18,234 nt of DNA from an uncultured Sphingosinicella sp. (GTDB lineage Bacteria > Pseudomonadota > Alphaproteobacteria > Sphingomonadales > Sphingomonadaceae), in assembly GCA_946886275.1 (NCBI GenBank), contig CAMPIH010000030.1, forward strand, positions 1 to 18,234, read 5' to 3'. The translations under genes and the position numbers were made by a program. This document shows, piece by piece, positions 13,460-18,234 of this stretch. Under the pieces are notes generated by a model. That model did no database searches. It was not told the DNA's origin and saw nothing but the letters and a program-made list of their open reading frames with translations. The stretch's first letter is position 1; every line of letters begins with the position of its first letter.

Positions 13460-14301
13460 AGGGCGATACCGGCCGCGACCAGGGCCGATCCCGCGACCCG
13501 CCGAAACAGCCGTCCCGGAATCAGCTTCTCGGCGAGGACGAGGGCGCCGATCGCCGCGATCCAGAGCAGGTTCATGACTCCGGCGACGAACAGGAGCACC
13601 ATCAGCGCCCAGCAGCAGCCGAGGCAATAGGCGCCGTGGCGAAGCCCAAGCGCGGTCGATGCGCCGCTTGTCCCGCGAAAGCCGCCGTGGCTCTGGATGA
13701 AGGCGAACGGGGACTGGCATTGGGACAGGCACGCCTCCTTCAGCGGAGTCCACTGATAGAGTCCGGCCGCGATCAGAAAGGCTCCGCCAAGCGACGATCC
13801 GACCTGCGCCGTCATCGGCGTCAGGAGCAAGGCCCGTTCCAGCGCCCACTGCAGCAGGGTCGCGAGCAAGGCGAAGAAAATCCAGGCAAGGAAATATCCC
13901 AGTGCGAACCAGCCCGATGAGGCGAAGGCGGCTCCGCTCGAGGACGCCTGCCGAGCCACACCCGAATAGACCAGGATCATCGGCGCCACGGACGGAGTCA
14001 TCATCCCGATCATCATGACCGTCCACATCAGGAAGGTCGCGAGGAACTGCACTGCCGACCAGCGCCCGAAGCCCGCCGACGCCATCGCCATTTCGCCCGA
14101 GACGTCGACCGAGGCCTCATGGTCCATGGGCGACGCGGCCAGCCAGCCGATATAGGCCCAGCTCAGAAGCGCGAGGGCGGCGAGCGCTGCGATCACGACG
14201 AGGCGATCGCGGCGAAGAACGGCTTCGAGCGCGCTCCCCGCTGCCGGAATCCTAGTGGACGACGCCGCTCTCCGTGATGTGGAGCGGCGCGAATTGCGCA
14301 T
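13450..14301 (-). CDS. DUF2182 integral membrane protein (predicted metal-binding)
   Basis: 283 residues of DUF2182 (COG5486, described as predicted metal-binding integral membrane protein), biochemical role unknown. Hydrophobic helices lie at about 35-53, 86-112, 128-152, 168-183, 225-250 and 268-283. The family block LMWTVMMIGMMTPSVAPMIL (91-110) is intact, as are CLSQCQSP (Cys191, Cys195) and YCLGCCWALM (Cys226, 229, 230), followed by GVMNLLWIA and LAEKLIPGR. ATG 14301 lies 50 bases inside the DUF1326 gene and has GGCGG six bases upstream. No better start exists before the first helix. It is co-transcribed with the DUF1326 gene, a recurrent pairing. Confidence 0.88.
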   Translation of the reverse strand: MRNSRRSTSRRAASSTRIPAAGSALEAVLRRDRLVVIAALAALALLSWAYIGWLAASPMDHEASVDVSGEMAMASAGFGRWSAVQFLATFLMWTVMMIGMMTPSVAPMILVYSGVARQASSSGAAFASSGWFALGYFLAWIFFALLATLLQWALERALLLTPMTAQVGSSLGGAFLIAAGLYQWTPLKEACLSQCQSPFAFIQSHGGFRGTSGASTALGLRHGAYCLGCCWALMVLLFVAGVMNLLWIAAIGALVLAEKLIPGRLFRRVAGSALVAAGIALLA

Positions 14302-14887
14302 GCGAATCCGCCAGCGAGACCCTCAGCGGTCCCTGGGTCTCGGCCCAGCCGCGCCCGACTTCAGCAATGTCATATTCGAAGCCCTGCGGCAGGTTGATTC
14401 GCGCTCGGTGCTCCTCGCCGCTGACCGGGTTGCGGATCGGCTCGCCCCGCGCCTCGATCACACCCGGCACGACCAGTCGGGCCGTCCTGCCGTCCACATC
14501 CACGTCGAAATCGATCGGAGCGAAGACCGGATCGTGGACTTTGGAATAAGTGGTCGAGAAGACCTGGAAGAAGGTCGCGCCCGGGACCGTATCCTCGCCG
14601 CTCATGATCCGGAGCAAGGCGTTACGCTGCTCGTCGGAAGCGCGCTCGTCGACGATCGGCAACGCCTCGCCGCTGCCTTCGTGGATCGGCCCCGGCCACG
14701 CCAGCACGACAGCGATCCGAAGGCCGTCGAGCCTTGTGTCGCCATGATGGCCTTCTTCGATGTCGATCGCCGCCACCGCGCGGCAATCGCCGTTGGTCGG
14801 AAGCGCGTTGAACTGGCAAGGGCAGCCATAAGCGCAGTTGCAATGAACGAATTCGCGTCCCTTGATCGTCCACTTGGTGTCGGTCAT
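14252..14887 (-). CDS. DUF1326 domain protein
   Basis: 211 residues of DUF1326 (COG5588), function unknown, no signal peptide. The N-terminal hallmark CNCAYGCPCQFN (Cys16, 18, 22, 24) plus Cys35 in TNGDC suggests metal binding or a redox role, which is inference. Further family blocks are GLRIAVVLAWPGPIHEGSG, FFQVFSTTYSKVHDPVFAPI and VSGEEHRARINLPQGFEY. ATG 14887 has GGAGG five bases before it. It is the first gene of a two-gene unit; its 3' end overlaps the DUF2182 start by 50 bases. An inverted repeat at 14925-14952 lies in its upstream region. Confidence 0.88.
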   Translation of the reverse strand: MTDTKWTIKGREFVHCNCAYGCPCQFNALPTNGDCRAVAAIDIEEGHHGDTRLDGLRIAVVLAWPGPIHEGSGEALPIVDERASDEQRNALLRIMSGEDTVPGATFFQVFSTTYSKVHDPVFAPIDFDVDVDGRTARLVVPGVIEARGEPIRNPVSGEEHRARINLPQGFEYDIAEVGRGWAETQGPLRVSLADSHAQFAPLHITESGVVH

Positions 14888-14924
14888 TCGCGCCTCCTGC
14901 CTTCAGAGCCGAGCGGATTCGGAC

Positions 14925-14952
14925 AAGGACAGGATACCCCTTTTTTGTCCTT
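14925..14952. promoter_or_regulatory. Inverted repeat upstream of the DUF1326-DUF2182 unit
   Basis: AAGGACA (14925-14931) and TGTCCTT (14946-14952) form a perfect seven-base inverted repeat with a 14-base spacer containing a six-T run. It ends 38 bases before the DUF1326 start codon, within the 97-base gap to the L,D-transpeptidase gene. It is a candidate operator or promoter element; no known regulator motif is recognised. Confidence 0.4.
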
Positions 14953-14984
14953 CCGTCAGCACCAGTGGTCAGGACCGGGACCAG

Positions 14985-16247
14985 CTATCCCGCGGCAGGG
15001 AAGTAGCGGGCGAGCAATTCGGAATCGCGCTGATAGGGATCGTTCCGGAACACGGCTCCATCGGTCGTTCCGACGGCGGTGAGATAGGTGATGTAGACGG
15101 GAACCGGTTGCTCGAGATCGACCTGCTGCTCCGGCTGGTCCCCTCGCGGCATTTCCCCGAACAGCCAGCGGGCGAGACGCTCTGAATCCTCAAGTCGAAC
15201 GCATCCATTGCTGATCCAGCGGTCCGACTTCCCGAACAGGGCGCGGTTGGGCGTGTCGTGCAGATAAATACCGAAATCGTTCGGCATCATGAACTTGATG
15301 TCACCCATGGAATTGCCACTACCCGGCAGCTGGCGGACCCGGATTATCTCGTCGCCGCGAGCCACCGCCTGCCAGTCAATCGTCGCGGGGTCGACCGCCG
15401 TCGCGGCATCGCTCCAGTCGGACAATATTTCGTAGCGCTCGTCATCGAGGTGGCCGAGCCCTTCGGACAATATTTTGGGCGCGACCAGTGACTGCGCCAG
15501 ATCGGGGGGCACGTTCCAATAGGGGTTCACGCTCGCATGGCGAATCATGGCAGCCATCATCGGAGTCGGGCTGGCCTGCTTGCCGACGATCACCTTCATG
15601 CTGTCCTGGAGACGCCCGTCTTCGTACATGTAAAGCCGCGCCTCCCCCACATCGATGAGGATGTAGCGGCCCTGCTCGGATGGAGCCGGCAATTGTCTCG
15701 CCCGCTCCATGTTCAGCAACAGGACTCGCTCGAAATGCTCTGCGCCGAGATTCAGCGAGGCCAGAGTCGCGGGGCCGGCGGCTCCGTCGACCCCCAGGCC
15801 GTGCGCCTGCTGATAGCGTCGAAGCGCTCGCTCGAGGTCGTCGTCGAAGCGATCGCCGATCGGGAGGCCGAGGCGCTCCCGGAGTCGAGCGACACGCTCT
15901 CCGGCCGCGCCTTTCCTCAGCGTCGGGCCATCTTCGAGGCGAAGCTGCGGCAAATGCGACCAGGTCGATCGATAGCTGGCCAGGGCATGGCGAAGCTCGG
16001 TGTAGATCGGGCTGACGGGCGCGAAGAGATCGACTGCGGCACCCGGCTTGCCGGCAATTCCGAGCTGCTCCAGCAGCTCGTCGCGCTCCCTGATCGCAGG
16101 CGCCAGCCCCGGGTCGACATATAGGAGGTCGATTCCCTGCTGGATGCTGGGCGGGATCGCCACCGGCTCGATCGGGTAGGATCGCCGCGAGGCCATGGCG
16201 GTCGTTGCCCCTGCAAGGGCCAGGAAGAGTGCGAGGTGCCTGATCAT
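14985..16247 (-). CDS. L,D-transpeptidase (YkuD domain) with peptidoglycan-binding domain
   Basis: A 420-residue periplasmic L,D-transpeptidase of the YcbB type, forming 3-3 peptidoglycan crosslinks or attaching proteins to the wall. A signal peptide (IRHLALFLALAGATTAMA) is cleaved near residue 19. A scaffold region follows, then a peptidoglycan-binding module at about 112-166 (ERVARLRERLGLPIGDRFDD, YQQAHGLGVDGAAGPATLAS). The YkuD catalytic domain spans about 193-370, with His330 (IYLHDTPN) and catalytic Cys349 in WISNGCVRLED. ATG 16247 is preferred over TTG 16256 because it begins the signal peptide. The common SHGCV motif reads SNGCV here, also seen in this subgroup. It is divergent from a small lipoprotein gene. 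Confidence 0.92.
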   Translation of the reverse strand: MIRHLALFLALAGATTAMASRRSYPIEPVAIPPSIQQGIDLLYVDPGLAPAIRERDELLEQLGIAGKPGAAVDLFAPVSPIYTELRHALASYRSTWSHLPQLRLEDGPTLRKGAAGERVARLRERLGLPIGDRFDDDLERALRRYQQAHGLGVDGAAGPATLASLNLGAEHFERVLLLNMERARQLPAPSEQGRYILIDVGEARLYMYEDGRLQDSMKVIVGKQASPTPMMAAMIRHASVNPYWNVPPDLAQSLVAPKILSEGLGHLDDERYEILSDWSDAATAVDPATIDWQAVARGDEIIRVRQLPGSGNSMGDIKFMMPNDFGIYLHDTPNRALFGKSDRWISNGCVRLEDSERLARWLFGEMPRGDQPEQQVDLEQPVPVYITYLTAVGTTDGAVFRNDPYQRDSELLARYFPAAG

Positions 16248-16372
16248 CGACAGCAATGGCTAGCGGGTCGAAGATGAATCCAGCCCGAACTGACGGTGCC
16301 ACTGTCTCGAGTGCCCTTCCACGCGAAGGAGGATCTGGAGCCGGGAGCCCTGCTCTGACGTTGTCGGATCGC

Positions 16373-16768
16373 ATGGGTCACAATTGGTTCCTGATGCCTT
16401 TATTCCTCGCAGCCTGCGCGACGCCGCTGCCCGCGAGCCATCCGATCGTCGGCGAGTGGGGCGGCACTCACGTCGGCCTGAGCCTCACGCCGAACGGCGG
16501 CACGCTCGAATATGATTGCGCTTCGGGAACGCTGATCGGCCCACTGGTCCCGCGTCCCGACGGCACATTCGATGCGCAGGGGATCCACACCCCGGGTTGG
16601 GGCGGACCAGAGATCGAAGGACAGGTGCTGCCGTCCTATCCGGTGCGTTACAGCGGAAGCGTTCGCGGCGACGTCATGAACCTTCGGGGGCGCCTCGAGA
16701 ACGGAGTCTCGCTCGGGCCCTTCGTCCTTCGGCGTGGAAGCGAGCCCATCATCTTCCGTTGCCTTTAG
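16373..16768 (+). CDS. Small lipoprotein of unknown function
   Basis: 131 residues with a lipoprotein signal: HNWFLMPLFLAAC, lipobox LAAC, Cys15. The mature part is beta-rich: IVGEWGGTHVGLSLTPNGGT, EYDCASGTLIGPL, YPVRYSGSVRGDVMNLRGRL and LGPFVLRRG. The alternation of short strands and two later cysteines (Cys in EYDC and at the C-terminal FRCL) suggest a small disulphide-bonded beta-barrel. I know no named family. The start ATG 16373 has no strong ribosome binding site, whereas an AAGGAGG lies about 40 bases earlier without a good start after it. The open frame extends back to 16256 but lacks coding character. Divergent from the L,D-transpeptidase gene, so an envelope role is plausible. Confidence 0.75.
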   Translation: MGHNWFLMPLFLAACATPLPASHPIVGEWGGTHVGLSLTPNGGTLEYDCASGTLIGPLVPRPDGTFDAQGIHTPGWGGPEIEGQVLPSYPVRYSGSVRGDVMNLRGRLENGVSLGPFVLRRGSEPIIFRCL

Positions 16769-16931
16769 GGGGCGGTCGCGGCGCCGGACCGGGGCCGTCC
16801 GTCCTGGCGGAACGAGGCGCGGTGAACGTCCGCTTCGGGCCTCAAGAGACTCTTGCCGGGGATCGCCAACAGCCTTGTCGAAGCGGCTGAACTCTGAAAC
16901 CGTCGGCGGCAACGGGAGAAGGACGATCGCG

Positions 16932-16958
16932 ATGCCGAACGACGAAGATGGCCAATGA
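16932..16958 (+). CDS. Possible eight-residue leader ORF before the P1 peptidase gene
   Basis: ATG 16932 is preceded by GGGAGAAGGA (16914-16923) at good spacing and encodes MPNDEDGQ. Its TGA (16956-16958) overlaps the ATG at 16955 of the peptidase gene by four bases (ATGA). It could deliver ribosomes to the peptidase start, which has no good site of its own. Very short, so unproven. Confidence 0.3.
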   Translation: MPNDEDGQ

Positions 16959-18136
16959 CGGGCGGTCCAGGAAGAGCGCCTTGGCTGCGCATGAAGCCAT
17001 GGCTGGCGGCCGCCGCGATCCTGATCATGGCCGCGCCTGCTGAAGCCCAGCGGCCGGGGCCGCGCGAAGCCGGGATCGAAATCGGCATTCTTCCGCCCGG
17101 GCCGCTCAACGCGATCACCGACGTCGAAGGCGTCGAGGTCGGCCATGTGACCCTGGTCGAGGGGCCGTCGATCCGCACCGGCGTCACGGCTGTCCTTCCG
17201 CACGGCGGCAATCTCTACCAGGACAAGGTGCCGGCCGGCTTCGTCGTCGGCAATGGCTACGGCAAGTTCATGGGCAGCACCCAGATCGAGGAGCTGGGCG
17301 AGATCGAAAGCCCGATCCTTCTGACCAACACGCTGTCCGTTCCCGAAGCGGCGTCCGCGGCGATCGACTGGACCTTGCGGCAGCCGGGCAATGAAGAGGT
17401 GCGATCGGTCAATGCCGTCGTCGGGGAAACCAACGACGGCGGTCTCAACGACATCCGGGCGCGCCGGGTCACCCGCGAGCATGGCCTTGCCGCGATCGAG
17501 GCGGCCCGCGGCGGCCCGGTCGCCCAGGGCAATGTCGGGGCCGGGACCGGAACCGTCGCCTTCGGCTGGAAGGGCGGCATCGGCACCAGCTCGCGCCGCC
17601 TCCCCGCTTCGCTCGGCGGCCACACCGTCGGAATCCTCGTCCAGACCAATTATGGCGGAGTCCTGAGCGTCGCCGGAATTCCGGTCGGCCAGAGGCTCGG
17701 CCGTTATTTCCTTCGCGACGAGCTCCAGTCGGCCTCGGGGGACGGATCGGTCATCATCGTGATCGCCACCGATGCGCCGCTTTCCGACCGCAATCTCGAG
17801 CGGCTGGCGCGGCGCGCCTTCCTCGGCATCGGCCGGACCGGATCGCCGATGACGAACGGCTCCGGCGACTATGCCGTGGCCTTCTCCACGCATCCGGGCG
17901 TTCGCCGGACGGCGCAGCGGCGCGGCGACGTCTCGCCGATCGAGGACCTGCCGAACGAGCGCCTGTCACCGCTCTTCCAGGCGGTCGTCGAGGCGACGGA
18001 GGAAGCGGTCCTCAATTCGCTGTTTGCGGCGGAGACGATGGAAGGGAATGGCAGGCGGATCGAAGCACTTCCCGTCGACGAGGTTCTTCGTCTCTACCGC
18101 CAGGAAAGAGGCGGCGGACCGACGGCAGGCGAATAG
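16955..18136 (+). CDS. P1 family peptidase (DmpA/beta-aminopeptidase-like), exported
   Basis: 393 residues of the P1/DmpA family, Ntn-type aminopeptidases that self-cleave before a nucleophilic serine into alpha and beta subunits. The predicted cleavage is Gly264-Ser265 in SGDGSVIIVIATDAPL, as at Gly249-Ser250 in DmpA. Conserved blocks include NAITDVEGVEVGHVTL, FVVGNGYGKFMGSTQIEELG, SPILLTNTLSVPEAASAAID, GETNDGGLNDI, VGAGTGTVAFGWKGGIGTSS and TNGSGDYAVAFS. A signal peptide (MKPWLAAAAILIMAAPAEA, cleaved near residue 32) indicates periplasmic location. ATG 16955 is kept because it overlaps a well-initiated eight-codon leader; ATG 16991, directly before the hydrophobic core, is a real alternative (381 residues). 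Likely substrates are D- or beta-amino-acid-containing or ordinary short peptides. Confidence 0.92.
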   Translation: MTGGPGRAPWLRMKPWLAAAAILIMAAPAEAQRPGPREAGIEIGILPPGPLNAITDVEGVEVGHVTLVEGPSIRTGVTAVLPHGGNLYQDKVPAGFVVGNGYGKFMGSTQIEELGEIESPILLTNTLSVPEAASAAIDWTLRQPGNEEVRSVNAVVGETNDGGLNDIRARRVTREHGLAAIEAARGGPVAQGNVGAGTGTVAFGWKGGIGTSSRRLPASLGGHTVGILVQTNYGGVLSVAGIPVGQRLGRYFLRDELQSASGDGSVIIVIATDAPLSDRNLERLARRAFLGIGRTGSPMTNGSGDYAVAFSTHPGVRRTAQRRGDVSPIEDLPNERLSPLFQAVVEATEEAVLNSLFAAETMEGNGRRIEALPVDEVLRLYRQERGGGPTAGE

Positions 18137-18234
18137 CCTTTTCCAGTCCCCAGCGGCTCGTTCAGGTCCAGCCTGGGTCAAGCTAGGGCTGGTACCGTCC
18201 GATACGCCCCGATCTGTCGACGGCGATCTGGCAT
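18137..18234. other. Non-coding end of window
   Basis: I see no gene start here. CCAGCC (18168-18173) can pair with GGCTGG (18187-18192), a weak hairpin about 30 bases after the peptidase stop that might be its terminator; there is no T-run. Confidence 0.3.

Noticed and set aside
16337..16362. GGAGC-N17-CGTT, one base off the EcfG promoter consensus, before the small lipoprotein gene
   Set aside because: It would put the transcription start only a few bases before the ATG at 16373, and one-mismatch matches to this short motif are expected by chance in a window this size.
16400..17893. A 497-codon open frame on the minus strand opposite the lipoprotein and P1 peptidase genes
   Set aside because: The opposite strand carries clear signal peptides and P1 family motifs; the minus frame has none.
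1..18234. CRISPR array, insertion sequence, prophage, integron or toxin-antitoxin module
   Set aside because: No spaced direct repeats, transposase, integrase or recognisable toxin or antitoxin was seen. The tRNA-Leu 3' end shows no adjoining integrase or duplicated attachment site.

Overview
The window is a GC-rich (by eye well above 60%) chromosomal segment of an alphaproteobacterium, most likely a sphingomonad (Sphingomonadales). I infer this from protein flavour: a ribosomal protein S1 and IHF-beta neighbourhood, a lipoprotein S9 peptidase, a DUF6766 membrane protein, a PilZ protein and a DmpA-type peptidase. It was not tested by any search. The segment looks like ordinary, densely packed core and shell genome. 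I see no insertion sequence, phage gene, toxin-antitoxin pair, CRISPR array or recognisable defence system.

Layout, left to right. Bases 1-2000 hold translation and nucleoid genes: the 3' three quarters of rpsA with a strong hairpin terminator, ihfB with a GTG start, and tRNA-Leu(UAA). Next is a LuxR-type regulator (2110-3207). A c-di-GMP-competent PilZ protein (minus strand) is divergent from a two-gene unit encoding an orphan family-5 solute-binding lipoprotein and a DUF4112 membrane protein (3751-5654). Facing these on the minus strand is a lipoprotein prolyl-oligopeptidase-type peptidase translationally overlapped with nadC (5660-8673). A DUF6766 membrane protein follows on the plus strand (8784-9221). 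The next minus-strand operon runs from a metallo-beta-lactamase-fold hydrolase through a DUF4230 protein to nadA (11810 down to 9237).

From 12054 to 13360 an XRE/MmyB-type regulator is divergent from a small four-helix membrane protein, and the shared promoter region contains a perfect palindrome that is very probably the regulator's operator. A DUF1326-DUF2182 cysteine-rich pair (14887 down to 13450) is followed by an L,D-transpeptidase (minus strand). A small lipoprotein gene and a P1-family (DmpA-like) autoprocessing peptidase (plus strand) close the window.

Functional themes are de novo NAD synthesis (NadA and NadC, on the same strand but in separate operons; no NadB or aspartate dehydrogenase here) and cell-envelope or periplasmic functions (two lipoproteins of unknown role, S9 and P1 peptidases, an L,D-transpeptidase). 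Several families of unknown function (DUF4112, DUF6766, DUF4230, DUF1326, DUF2182) sit in arrangements that suggest partners. The most interesting non-coding signals are the palindromic operator at 12884-12900, four consecutive perfect hairpins between convergent genes at 13368-13459, and an intrinsic-terminator-like structure at 12016-12065 that points along a strand with no gene in front of it. No gap between genes exceeds 300 bases.
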